Below are positions 45,409 to 56,799 of a stretch of DNA of 64,000 nt, piece after piece. Source of the stretch: Adineta ricciae (taxonomy: Eukaryota > Rotifera > Eurotatoria > Adinetida > Adinetidae); contig CAJNOJ010000376.1 of the NCBI GenBank assembly GCA_905250025.1, positions 1 through 64,000 on the forward strand, read 5' to 3'. The notes below the pieces were generated by a model. That model was not told the origin of the DNA, made no database searches, and saw nothing but the letters and a program-made list of their open reading frames with translations. The position numbers and the translations under genes are program-made. How positions within the stretch are numbered: the stretch's first letter is position 1; the number at the start of each line of letters is the position of its first letter.

Positions 45409-46415
45409 AATATTAACAGCTAATCGAAAGATTACTACTTTTATACATAAAATAAAATATTTTCTTAATATCAAAAATGTCGTAAATACTACCGATGTTG
45501 CGGTTATGTAAGATAATTTTAATAACAATAAAAAGCATTCATAAAATAAAAAATAAACATGTGGAAATATTTGAATGTATTGAAATTGCTTAATTACATA
45601 ATGATCATTTATTCTATCTTGTTCACTATTGAAAAGATGCTATTGATATATTATCCATTAAAAAAGATGGATGAATCCATGACGGCCCATCAACTATTTG
45701 GAAGGCTTTTTTACGATTTTTTCAGCTTAAAATATTGATCTCGACTAGAAAACACTTCTGTTTAAAACATTAAATATTCTCTATTAAGAACCCGAGTTTT
45801 CGAGTTGTTTTTCAGAACACTTATGGTATATTTTTATACATAGAAAAAATATCGAGAAAAAGTGTGGAACTTCTTTAGCAGCAATTTTTGGTTTTCAGAA
45901 ATGTAAACGGAGTCCAGAAACATATTTCTCTTGAAACATCAGACCAGTTCTGTTGAAGGTTTTGAAGGGTCAGAATTTATGTATTCATGAACCTAAGACT
46001 ACAGGAATCTAGTACAAGGTGGTAATGAAGAGAGCTGTTCAATCTATTTGAGTAATGAGTATCATTGTCAAGTCTGGTTTTAAGAAGTCAGATTGACTAA
46101 AAAGGATAGAAAAAGAATTTCTATGTAAATGTAAATGTTCTGGTCTTTGTTGAACGAGATGTCAAACTATATTGAACCATTGAGTTGCTAATTGGTTTGA
46201 ATTCATACATACCTCGAAATCCTTGTTTTGTACCTAAATTAATGCAGACATAAAGGAACAAAAATAAAAGCTTTTGCTCACCTGTTGTTCAAAGTTTTTC
46301 GCTTCTGACTTTCAAAAAAACTGTTCTTCGCTTCTTCTACTTCATCTGATTCAAGAGAGACGATCGTGAATACCAGGATTATCTTTGTTAGATCTTCTTG
46401 CCGTTCCAAGTTATT
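45409..46415. other. Intergenic, nothing recognised
   Basis: AT-rich sequence after paralog 3 with no supported gene or repeat. Confidence 0.4.
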
Positions 46416-46557
46416 TCTTTTGTGTAAATTCGTACCTGTCTTTTGTATTTGACGGGAGAATGCTTTTGGGAAGTGTAGCATGTCTAGCGACCGACTTCAT
46501 TACGGCAGCTATATCGTCTCCAGTACTTTTACCATGACCTGTAGCTGTGAACGTCCA
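46416..46557 (-). pseudogene. Transposon-associated protein relic, HGK motif part
   Basis: The minus strand translates WTFTATGHGKSTGDDIAAVM followed by KSVARHATLPK. This resembles the W(N/T)F-A(T/S)-HGKG-x-DG-IGG-x-(V/M)KR block of a recurrent transposon-associated protein family with an RNase-H-like context (recalled pattern, family name uncertain). Only this block remains in this orientation. Confidence 0.5.
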
Positions 46558-47258
46558 TGTTAGCTTTTCCTTACAGACCAAAGACTTCTGCCCACTAGAC
46601 GTTAATATACGGGACGGAAACTAATAGAAAGCTAGAATCTGTATCGGTTCAGTTAGTGTGTGTGGTTATCCCATTTCGGTGTTGAATGAATGAACGTTTT
46701 TGTTCAATACTTTCATATTTTTTCAATTAAATTTTACTAAAATCTTTTTTCCACTTATCAGGTTTGAATCAAAAGCTAAACAGGCTTGACGCTCATTTGT
46801 CCTTCGAAAAAACAAAGGTATACTAGCTTATCCATAAAGTCTACGAGGAAACGTGTCTTCATCTGACTCAATAGTTGACACTGTGGTACAGTTTTATAAT
46901 GAAGATGGTATTAGTCCAAACTCGTCCAATTCTAAATATACAATTACAATCAACGAGCAACCTGTAGCAGTTCGGTTTTTAGAGATGACTGTCTTCGACG
47001 CGTAACATATATTCGAAGAACGAAATCCCGGACTTGTTGTACGATAAATGTTCAATACTCTTCGACCACGAGAAGTGACGATTGCAACATCACACGATAC
47101 GTGCATTTGCATAATTCATGAGAATATTGATTTGTTTCTCAAGGTTTGTAGCGTTTGCATGTTGGCTCGAACTTAAAATAACTTCATTATAGGCCTGGAA
47201 TAACTATTATTGGAAATGTGCTGGTGCAGCTGCTTTATAGGTCACCAACCAGATTACT

Positions 47259-47662
47259 ATGAAAGATCTAATTAATCAAATGGTGTGCACAGACTCGGGT
47301 GAAAAGTGTTTCAGTGGTAAATGCAAAAAAAATCGCTCATCGAAGAACATCACACTCATTCTGACTAGCAGCAACATGATGGATTCGGATGATGAATGCT
47401 CATCGACTCTGTCGAAGAAAGTTAACAATAAGTTCGACCTTTAACAGATGTTTCGCTCAGTTGAATGTCTATTATGGGAAATTGAAGAAAGATGGTCATT
47501 ATCATTGCTTCACACACATACAAACAGAGTACAATGTGAATACATCAATGACTTGTGCAGTAAATCAACGAACGACTTGTTTGCGATGGCGCAAATAGAT
47601 TTTTCAATGAATTATACACTGATAAGTCAGCTTATTTACAATCCATCGTACCATGGGAAATG
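47259..47662 (+). pseudogene. Transposon-associated protein relic, Cys-rich and DFSxNY part
   Basis: Plus-strand pieces in two overlapping frames: DLINQMVCTDSGEKCFSGKC, then, shifted, VECLLWEIEERW, HTHTNRVQCEYIND and MAQIDFSMNYTLISQ. Together they resemble the Cys cluster and the VQIDFxENYxxxxQ block that normally precede the HGKG block in the same family. Being on the opposite strand from 46416-46557, the element has been broken and inverted. Confidence 0.5.
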
Positions 47663-48444
47663 AACAGAGAAATATAGCGACCATCAGTAATTATATGGAG
47701 CATTCGTGCACTGTGTTAAAAAAATTCTCGTTGAATTCATCAAGAACCACTTTCCATTCATAAAAAAGATCAATTATGTTAGGTAAATCGTGTTTTTCAT
47801 GTACCTTGTGTGGTATGTTGACTCTCTTCTTCCGTTTAGTGATAGAGCATGTGCCCATTTCCAGAATAACGCTAGTATCTTGAAACTGATTCATCACAAG
47901 TGGAATTTTGGTTCAAATGATTCATGACGTAGGATACCTTCGGGCAGGATTCGACATTTTCTTGAGCCGATTCGTTTCAGCGTAGGTTCCAATCAAACCA
48001 ACACTAGTTCGAAATACAACTTGATGAGGTCTATCGGTTCCAAAAATAAAATTTCCAAAAAAGTTCTTTTCACACCCTCAAAAATTGGATGAGTTCGCAT
48101 GGATGCACCTAAAGGATGGCTGCCAGTAAGTGGTTCGAATTGTCAGTGAGCAATTGAAACGAATCGAAGACTTTTTGATGGATATGACAATATTTTATTG
48201 AGAGAAGACAAACACAACCTATTGAATATTCATCATCCTTTATACAGGATTCGGAATATACAATGAGACACACAAAACGCACGATACAGTCCTTTTGGAT
48301 TATCAGAATAAATGTAAGAGGTGAGGAGAGAGTACATATATATATGATAGATGAGGACATATCAGAGTACAAATACATAAGAATAAGAGAAGGTATGGCG
48401 TATCATCACAATTACCACTGCTGTTACTGCTACTAATATAGCCC

Positions 48445-49410
48445 CTAGTGTTGCCGGCGCTTGGTGCTGCTGCGTGTGGTGATGGTGCTTGTATTCTTTG
48501 TGCTGCTGCTACTGCTGCTGCTGCTGACACCAACAGTTGAATCTACTTTCAAAGTTACAGTTCCTATCAATCCACCACTGATACCTTTTGCTTGATTCAC
48601 ATATGCTAATGTGACTAAGGAATCAACACCATCTTGTTGTGTATAAACACGATCAACACTATTTAGCGTACGTGTTACTGTGTTTGAACTATAAGGTGAA
48701 ATCGCTTGAACTAATGTTGTATAACTGTCATTGAAAAAGATTTGGCCTGTATGTGATGTATGTCCACCCCAATAATAGACTGAGCCACTAGTAGTTTCCA
48801 CACCACCAGAACGAACTTTAGCATGAATATGTGTTGCACGTCCACCATAATATCCAGGATAAACTGTATAAAATGTTGCTTGTCCATTCGTGTTTGTTAA
48901 TTGGACACCTCGCAAATATGTTGTTGTACTGACAACACTTGTTTCAAAATGTGAATAAACACCAATAGAATTACAATGCCATAGATCAACAGCAGCATTA
49001 ACAATTGCAGAACAATTATTTGTATCGACTACAGTTACTATCAATGTAAACGGTATGCCAGCTTGTGATTCTCTAAAATCAACAAAGAGATTACATATAA
49101 TCAACTCTGACAATAACAAAACACTATTCCTATACGTAGAAGTTTTCTTTGATATTTACGTTATATTTTGTCGTACTAATGATCCATTGTAATAGTACGG
49201 TCCTTCTTCGATTTCTGGTGTTAATGAACATCCTGAAACGACAGCTCGTTTATTCCGTAGTTGTCCTTGTACATTACCATCTAGAATATCAGTTATATTG
49301 AAAGTAAGTTATTATTCTTTCTAAACGAGATTTAGTCAGTACTTACTTGAAAAAGTTGTGAGTACCAAAAGTAAAAAGATAGCTGGTGTAGTAAATTTAA
49401 TAGATAGCAT
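48445..49410 (-). CDS. Secreted intradiol ring-cleavage dioxygenase, copy B (complete, 270 aa)
   Basis: Exons 49410-49347 (signal peptide MLSIKFTTPAIFLLLVLT), 49280-49160 and 49072-48445, with GT-AG introns of 66 and 87 bp and the same phases as copy A. The core has TPEIEEGPYYYNGSLVRQNI, AAVDLWHCNSIGVYSHF, YPGYYGGRATHIHAKV and the FFNDSY region, then a Ser-rich tail encoded by a GCT/GCC repeat (48500-48530) and a basic end (TKRRQH). The Tyr-Tyr-His-His iron set appears intact. Predicted secreted enzyme acting on dihydroxylated aromatics; actual substrate unknown. The family is common in fungi and bacteria; a horizontally acquired, since-introned gene is my inference. Confidence 0.92.
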
Positions 49411-50096
49411 GTTTTTGTTTTTTCTTCTTCTTTTGAATTCCTTCTGTTTCTTGTAAAATTTAATAAGACACGATTATTATGCTTTGAAATTTACCCACCT
49501 ATATATATACCTGAGAGTGTATGACAATCTAGCATGTACTTTTTTTATCGCTAACAGTATGCTTCTATCGTTTGTACAGCAATGAAAATAATTTTCTTCG
49601 TCATACATGTTTATTTTTGTTTCTTCCTGCGAATATTGCAAGGAAAAAGCAGAATATAATGAATCATGAAAGCCGTAGTACTCATATGTACTTTTTGAAG
49701 TGATGAACGGCGTATTTTTCTATAGACGTTAATGTACTATTTACTTAGTGTAATCATATTTTGAATAATCTGCAAAAGTACATCAATGATTACTCCATGA
49801 ATCATCATTGTGGTAGGCGACTCTGTCGAAGGTATAGATACAACTGAATATGTCATTAATCGTCATATAGGCTGCCGTCCAGAATGAAATTTTAATCATC
49901 AGAGACTTCTGTAAATAATGTAACTTTAGAATTACCGAAAAATGAATTGGCGCGTTTTCCATGTGTTATTTCCCTTCTCCCTATTCATTTTTAAATGTTG
50001 TACGGATAGGTTTAGCCTAGATGGTGTTAGAACATCACCCAATAAAGGAGACGTTGAACTTTTGTAGTATTAGAGAGATTATTAGTATTTCTCCGA
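48587..50096. repeat. Direct segmental duplication, copy 2 (partner 1-1510)
   Basis: Includes most of dioxygenase copy B and about 690 bp of its upstream region. Only a few per cent divergence, plus a 4-bp insertion in intron 2 (about 49135-49138). Homology ends at TTTCTCCGAAGT. Confidence 0.9.
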
Positions 50097-50528
50097 AGTA
50101 TTTATTGTGAAGAATACGGCTTTTTTTCGTCGTAGATTTACATACATGAAAATATAAAATTTTTATAACACATCTAAAGAAAATTTTCCACAAAATGACA
50201 GAAGAGTTATCTGATTAAGTATTAATGAATTTATGTTGCTCGCTATAGTGGCTATATTCTTGAGAAATTGTATATTTTCGTTAAACTTTGACTATTATCT
50301 AGTATATCATTAGTTCATTAGAACAGATGTGCGCATCTTTCATGAATCATTCAGAGCAGTAGGAGATTTCGGTATAGCAAAAATGAATGAAGGTTCTTCG
50401 ATATGAAAATAATATCAGCGTGTCGATATATTCATTACACATTTAAAAGCGAATATCAAGAAACAAATATAAAAACATATTATGATCAAAAATAAAGTTA
50501 TACATTAAAAACTACAGATAGGCATTAC
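50097..50528. other. Intergenic, nothing recognised
   Basis: Unique AT-rich sequence past the end of the dioxygenase duplication. Confidence 0.4.
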
Positions 50529-50756
50529 CTACATCTGTCTCACTGTCGGCTTTTGTTATATTATTAACATTTGACAGACTCTCTCCTTCACAATATAGAC
50601 ATATCCATTTGTCAATATTGCCTTCAATTTCTTCGCGAGTTTGACCAATACATTCAGGATGATATAATTCGAAACCGACAGAACATTGGGCTATCGAGTG
50701 TTCTTCTTTACACGGTTCACTGCAAACACAACGGGCTTCATTACATGATGAACATT
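50529..50756 (-). CDS. PHD-finger exon (gene fragment)
   Basis: The minus strand reads CSSCNEARCVCSEPCKEEHS, then IAQCSVGFELYHPECIG and WICLYCEGES. The Cys/His spacing and the WICxYC end fit a PHD zinc finger (chromatin-reader type). The exon ends at a GTAATG donor (50528) and may begin after an AG at about 50757; the frame is closed by a stop just upstream. A further minus-strand stretch with YKEHPQDTELYCFCKRGACT at 50850-50960 could be a preceding exon of the same gene. No complete gene could be assembled; it may be a transposon or chromatin gene remnant. Confidence 0.6.
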
Positions 50757-52649
50757 CTTATAGCTGTCGATAATATTATCAATTATGTTTTGTTTTAAAC
50801 AGATCATTATAATCACGAGTAGATTTTGTTGTGGTTGAATAGTCCGTATTAATATAATATTATATAAAATCTGTGCATATCGACTGGTTGTGCATGCGCC
50901 TCTTTTACAAAAACAATAAAGTTCTGTATCTTGCGGATGTTCTTTATAAAATTCAACTATTAATGAATGTTTCTTGAATGAAGTAAACCGTGACAATATA
51001 CGACAATCTTGATACCGTTTTCCTTAGATTTATGCTGAGTGATTTTTATCTGATCGACTGAATTGGTCAAGTATCGTTCAGTTAATTTTAATGTATAGCA
51101 ATCTATCGACATCATTTCGATGTCGAATATTGTAAATCCTGGTGCATGTTGTCATGGCATTCTGCCATGATTATGTGAATATGGTCAGGATGATTGAGTC
51201 ATATACACAGTATATACACATGAGTGAGCGTTTGTGCTGATATCTGTCGTCCCCGGTCATTCTCTTACGTTATTCCTTGTTGTTCTCTCACCGAAAAACT
51301 TCCCACATATTTTGCATGCTTTATGTAGCAGATGACGATAATTAGGTTTCCGGCTACTAGTCTACAGAAACTCTTATTATTTTTCGCAATTAATACTTTT
51401 AATTCAATTCCATCATCATTAATATGTCGTAAGATTCTTGTAATGTTTATCTTTATTTGATGAATCTTTGGACAAAGGCACATCAAACTTGTTGATAGGA
51501 AATACTAATATAGACGTAATTTAATTGAAATTCGACAGATACTCATACAGAAGCTTCTTTAGTAATGTTTTCATGATTTCAAACGACCAATCGTAGATTC
51601 AATAACATTTCTGTGAACTTTAATGAGCGTAAGCAAAAATATTCAAAAACAGGGGAGATAATTATTGTTATGCAAGAAATTTAATACGAGCGAAACCTAC
51701 ATGCCAGAATTCTGGACTCTTCGGCTTCTTAATTTGTTAATTCAGTTTCTCCTTTGTATCTTGATTTCACGATTTTTATTTGGTAGTTTCTTTTTCTCAT
51801 TCCTGTATAACCTCGATTGAATACGGGAATATCATTACATTTCAAAGTATTTTCGAAGAAAAATGTTACATTTATATGATTATACGTGAACGGCAATTTG
51901 TCAGAGTTGATTAATCGTAATAAGATTACGAAAATATACAGGTAGATGAAGAGAGATATACGTCTCCTGAAAACAACTATGTTCGTAAACAATTAGCAAA
52001 ATCCGGTCTGACAAATTTAACGTGCATTATGTCAAGGAAATCTGCACATCCTTGAGTAGTGTAGTATTTATGATTAGGTTTTCATTTGAGGCGCTTTACG
52101 TACAGAATTTCTAAGACTTAATAGACTCAAAAGGTGATTTATCGGAGATATGATGCTTGGGAGCTGATCTCGATTTCATAAGAATAACTTCTCTAGTTGC
52201 ATGAACAAAAGCCAACACATTTCAAAACAAAGAAATGAATATTTAGCAAATAAACTATTACAAAACACATGAACGTCTTCGCGGATTATTTTCTCATTGT
52301 CTGAGACTAGATTGACTTCTGTGTGATCTATCATACTGAAAACCATTTAGTAGGCTAAAGAGAAGCAAACGTTGCTTGATGCTCGATAAAATAAATTTTT
52401 ATTTGTGAAGACTTTCGAACACGTTCTTTGGAGTTTAAACTCTGTCTTACTTTTTGACACTTTGATAAGATATTATCTTATATCTTTTCAAATTGGTTCG
52501 ATTTTTTTTGTTGAAAATACCATCAAAATGCTGCGTTTCACTCAACATCACCAAAAGGATTTTTAACGGATGTGCAGTTTTCGTATTAATTGTAGTATAC
52601 ATGTGCGACGAATTTGAATTGTCCGTGTTCCATGATTATATGTAGTATA
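50757..52649. other. Mostly intergenic; weak secreted-protein-like ORF at 51729-51992
   Basis: The 87-codon minus frame 51992-51729 begins with a basic then hydrophobic stretch (FRRRISLFIYLYIFVILLRL) like a signal anchor, followed by polar residues with an NVT sequon. It could be a first exon but has no family match. Nothing else recognised. Confidence 0.25.
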
Positions 52650-53125
52650 CACGGACAGCACAAGCTCCATCTTGAAGGGAAAGCAATAAAACTTTTAAAT
52701 CTATACTAGCGACTGTTGTGACAGTACAAGAGAAAGCTATAGTTTTTCAATTACTTTTTGGATTATTTTGAAAACTCATGTGAAATTTTGTGAAAAATTT
52801 TAAAATATTTCTGAGCACTTACGGTAGTTTCCGAGACGCCTCGACGAAGATTTCCAAAAATAATCGAAAAATCGGATAAGTCATTCAAAAAAGTCTTTAG
52901 CTTTCCAGATTTATTATTTAAAAATATCTCGATAAAGTTTTCAATTTTCGACATTCTTTCTTCCATAACAAAGTTTTTGGAAGAGAGAAAGGGAGATTCA
53001 ATACTCGTAGAATAACTTTCAAAAGATGAAAATATTAATAGAGGCAATAACTTTCTATTGCCTCCCCAAATATTTTTTAGGGGAGGCAATTGCTTCCCTT
53101 CGCCTATTAGGTGCGCCGTCTATGA
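52650..53125. mobile_element. Possible TIR element (hAT-like ends, no TSD found)
   Basis: Left text ACGGACAGCAC ... GAAGGGAAAGCAAT faces the complement of the right text ACGGCGCACC ... GAAGGGAAGCAAT. Frames inside (52763-53089 minus) show no transposase signature. Target duplication not visible. Confidence 0.35.
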
Positions 53126-53227
53126 TAATATCTGTTACTAATATTACTTTCACTAGCAGCTATATAAACATTACAAATGAATGAATTTCAACTTGATTTT
53201 ATTAAAAAACAACGGAAAAAAGACAAA

Positions 53228-54880
53228 TTATTTATCCTTCTTGTTGATCAATGTTGTGATAAAATCTGGCGCTCTAGTTAGTCCACCGCCTGCAGCACCG
53301 TATTGAACAAAAATATTTTTCAACGGCTCAATCCAATTCAGTTGTCCATATCGGCTAACTTGTCGATTACAACCGTAAACATGAATTGGTTTCACTTGAC
53401 ATTCTCGTCCCAACGATTTTCTCACCGACGTAATTAAGCCGAGTGCAATACTTTCATCATAGAACGCTGTACGCTTATCCGAAACATTGGGTGTTACACA
53501 AGCACCTGCCGTAAATCTCATTAAATACAAATCTTCTTTGTCATTGACGGATATGGGTTGCGTTGATAGCTTCGTCGCATGATTAGTACCACCACAGACA
53601 AGAACAGGTGGAAGTTGATAACCTTTCGGAATGTAAACATGTGCTAACATCGACACACCACGTGCTGAAACCACATCATATAATCGTTTATTATTCTTAG
53701 TGAAAATTTCTTGACTTCCCAATGATAGAATCAAACGAGAGAATTTGATTGATTTCTCTTCACCCATTTGATTTTGGAAACGAATAATACCACCTCCTTG
53801 ACTGTCCGCACTGTCATCATAGTAAATCGTTTTTAATGTTCCGTCGATAACAGTTCTACCTTGCTTCACTAAATATTCGCACAAGATTTTCATGAAATTA
53901 GCGACCAAAACACGATCATGAATCTTTTCACCAAAAACTAAACCGTTTGGAATAAATCCATAACGATTCAAGATGGTTTTCTTCGATAAAATGTCAACAT
54001 TTCGTCCTTCCTTCAACAAACTCTTCTTCAAATCATCCAAATCATTGATTTCTTGTTTGTTTCGAGCGATGATAATTGATCCGTATCCATCTAGCAGAAG
54101 TTTCTTATTCAAACTAATATCTAATTGATCAAAGAATTTCTCATTAATAAAACATTGCTTTGCAACGTCATTTAACAGGTTCGTTCGATCATGAAACATT
54201 GTGAAGATTTGGAATTGAGCTAAAAGTTTAAAACCGCGATACCAGTGATTCGGATGCGAGATCCATCCTAACCAATCGATTGTTCGCCATGGAAATTCAC
54301 CCGTTGTACTAATTTCTTTCAATGAAATATTGTCAATGAACAGACGTTTCAATTGATCACGAAGGAATTTTGTTGGCTTATAACTTGTTGGTGCTTCGGT
54401 ATGAGCATCTTGTTCTAAATGCCATGCTGAACCATTGGCGATCGGTATGCGTTGAAAATTATTCAAATAGATTAAGTTTTCATTTTTATCTTGAATTAAA
54501 TGTACCGCACTGATTAATGCTGGTGGACCACCGACAACTAGGGTGTCGACGGTATGATCGATTCTTCCGTGATGGTAATCTTTCATCGATTGAATGTAGA
54601 CAGGAGTTTTTAGTGCATGCTTTTCTTTGATTTCGTCGAGATTATTTCCAATTAGAAATTCGTATCGAGCGAAATGTTTGTGAAACAAAGCCAATTGTTG
54701 AATGTCATTTGTCAGAAAAGGATGATGCATTCCTGAAATGAAATACTTTTTATGTTGTTCATTCGTATGAATACTAAATTCATCATGTTCTTCTATTGTA
54801 TCGTTGTATCGCGAATGTAATTTTGCTATTGTTACCGTTGTTATTCCAAATACACCGAGATAACCTAGTCGACGATACAT
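53228..54880 (-). CDS. DAO-type FAD-dependent oxidoreductase with N-terminal membrane anchor
   Basis: Intronless. The open frame reaches 55000, but the ATG at 54880 starts directly with MYRRLGYLGVFGITTVTIAK, a basic plus hydrophobic signal-anchor, so it is preferred (550 aa). A Rossmann dinucleotide fold is suggested by DTLVVGGPPALISAVHLIQ, though the canonical GxGxxG is altered to GGPPAL. A second strand follows (NLIYLNNFQRIP). Later come SRLILSLGSQEIF, the conserved Cys/Gly-rich region VCGGTNHATKL, LMRFTAGACVT and a DAO-like end NIFVQYGAAGGGLTRAPDF. Substrate unknown; members of this superfamily oxidise amines or amino acids. Co-oriented with, and about 70-190 bp from, the upstream F-box ORF. 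Lack of introns is compatible with transfer. Confidence 0.65.
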   Translation of the reverse strand: MYRRLGYLGVFGITTVTIAKLHSRYNDTIEEHDEFSIHTNEQHKKYFISGMHHPFLTNDIQQLALFHKHFARYEFLIGNNLDEIKEKHALKTPVYIQSMKDYHHGRIDHTVDTLVVGGPPALISAVHLIQDKNENLIYLNNFQRIPIANGSAWHLEQDAHTEAPTSYKPTKFLRDQLKRLFIDNISLKEISTTGEFPWRTIDWLGWISHPNHWYRGFKLLAQFQIFTMFHDRTNLLNDVAKQCFINEKFFDQLDISLNKKLLLDGYGSIIIARNKQEINDLDDLKKSLLKEGRNVDILSKKTILNRYGFIPNGLVFGEKIHDRVLVANFMKILCEYLVKQGRTVIDGTLKTIYYDDSADSQGGGIIRFQNQMGEEKSIKFSRLILSLGSQEIFTKNNKRLYDVVSARGVSMLAHVYIPKGYQLPPVLVCGGTNHATKLSTQPISVNDKEDLYLMRFTAGACVTPNVSDKRTAFYDESIALGLITSVRKSLGRECQVKPIHVYGCNRQVSRYGQLNWIEPLKNIFVQYGAAGGGLTRAPDFITTLINKKDK

Positions 54881-55071
54881 ATTACACCGATGGTGAGGGT
54901 GAGAAATTCGGAATGAATGTTTTATCTTTAGTGTTTCATCTTCGGTTACTGATAAGCATAAAAGCGAAAACGTGCTTTTATCTTTAATAGAAAGAAACAA
55001 ATGGATGGTATCTTTTTCCTTTACTACTCAGGGTTATTTAAAAAAAAAAGAACAAAAGAAAAACTATTAAA

Positions 55072-56799
55072 TCAATCGAACCATATAAAATCAACACTGT
55101 TCACACGTTTATGCACAAATCTTCTCCATTGGCTTCCACTTTCCATTAATTTGTTTATATCGTCACCCTGGTATATTTTTAAAAATAACAACTTCGTAAA
55201 ACTATCAATTATATACTGCAACCTTGCCACTGACCTTGTTAGATCTATTTCTAGCGCTTCTAGTTTTGAAAAATTCGCGCATGACTTAAGAGCTTCCTCA
55301 TTATATCCAGAACACTGTATTAATTTGAATGACTTGATTTTTTCCAGATAAGCCAACCGGTCAGCACTTAGCTGCTTTTTACTAACTCCATATGATATGC
55401 CTAAAACTTCACGAAAGCTCTGTGCACACATTCGGATCGATAGTTGAGTCGGATGATATTTTAATATATCAAAGAATAAATCCGGGTTGATGTAATCAAG
55501 AAATATCAAATGTTCGACAGATGAAATATTTATCAATCTACGCAATTGTTCATAGGTCATGTTACGGTCTGTTTGATATATAGACAACGATCGAACACGA
55601 TCGAAGTGTAAATTGGACGGAAGATGATTTGTGTTAATCGAGTCTAAATGTAGAACCGGAACGCTGATTGCTGACGATGAACTTGTCGATGTTCGTTCAT
55701 ATGGTACAAGATAGTTTAATTCTGATTTGATGCATGGTAGGGTATAAATAAATACTCGATGGCCCGTTAAGTAATCGCAGTTGACAAACCATTTTTTGTC
55801 TCGTAGCCAAAAGTCAGTTTTGTATGACTCGATGATGTCATTATGAGGTCGGGAAACGATTCCGTCGTTAATAAAGAAAAAGAATCGAAAACGTTTTATG
55901 TGAGGAATGTAATTTTCAATCAGGTATCTCCAGTGATTACCGTCGATGTGTGATTCTTTAAATAGTTCACCTTCTAGTTCTAAATGATTCAATTGAGGTA
56001 AATATAGACACTGTTTGAATAGTTGGTGAATATTCATCGACTCGGGAATGTCATGGAGCTTGAGAGTGATTAACGTTGCGATTGTTAGTCCACAAACTTT
56101 ACCAAAATCACAAGTAAACTTATGTATACTAAGTGACTTCATATTTGTTGTGTACAGTTGCAACCAAGTTAGATCATCAAAACTCATTCCATAAAATTCA
56201 TAAAATTCAATAGTTGATTTTTCATTCGACAACGTCATATATTTTCCACTGAAAAAATCCAAGCCAACATTCCATGATAAAAACGTCAGTGTCTTGATTT
56301 TAAACAGTAGAATGAAACGAAGCAGATTTAGACGTGAATCGGACATACTGTAGGAATAATCATATTTTCGATAGAGGATTAATGATAAATGTTTTAGACG
56401 CTGAAAGTTGGATAATTTGAAAACAAACGATTCCAGTTGGTCAACATTAGTACCTGCCTATGAGAGTAATCCAAGGGTTGAATAATATAAATTGAGTGGA
56501 TATAAGGTCAAATATTGGTTCGTGTCAATGAAGAGGTCTTCCCTAGAAGTCAATCTTAAAGATTTGACTTGTTGAATATATTTTGGTAATTGTTGAATTA
56601 CTTCAAAGTGCCATAATCTTCTTAGAACGGATAAGTCCAGGTAATATTGCTGGTATGTTTGTGTTAACGATTGAAAATATGAATTAAGTTGTCGAAATGC
56701 ATTGATGATTTCATGAAAATATAGATGATCGAAAACGACGAAGATTATTTCAGTCGGCAGATCTTCTATTCGTGAATTCAAAGTACGTCGAAGTGACAT
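55072..56799 (-). pseudogene. F-box / LRR-like protein with one in-frame TAG
   Basis: ATG at 56799; F-box at residues 10-50 (IEDLPTEIIFVVFDHLYFHE, FRQLNSYFQSLTQ). After 113 codons the frame meets TAG (56460-56458) in the context CTC TCA TAG GCA GGT ACT, and the same frame then runs uninterrupted for 461 codons to 55072 with repeated leucine-rich units (LKHLSLILYRK, LPQLNHLELEGEL, VLHLDSIN, HLIFLDYIN, LEALEIDLT). F-box proteins recruit substrates to SCF ubiquitin ligases and LRR-like repeats bind the substrate. The fit across the stop is seamless, so this is a single nonsense change, a sequencing error, or less likely a missed intron. Confidence 0.7.

Noticed and set aside
1-50096. The two dioxygenase blocks as one locus assembled twice
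   Set aside because: They differ by substitutions, a 4-bp indel and different flanks, so a true duplication is more likely; the possibility of joined haplotypes is not excluded.
52650-53125. Third large hAT transposon
   Set aside because: Ends are only loosely inverted and no 8-bp duplication could be found, so kept only as a low-confidence element.
54881-55000. N-terminal extension of the FAD oxidoreductase to 55000
   Set aside because: The extra 40 residues look like untranslated sequence, and the downstream ATG begins a clean membrane anchor.
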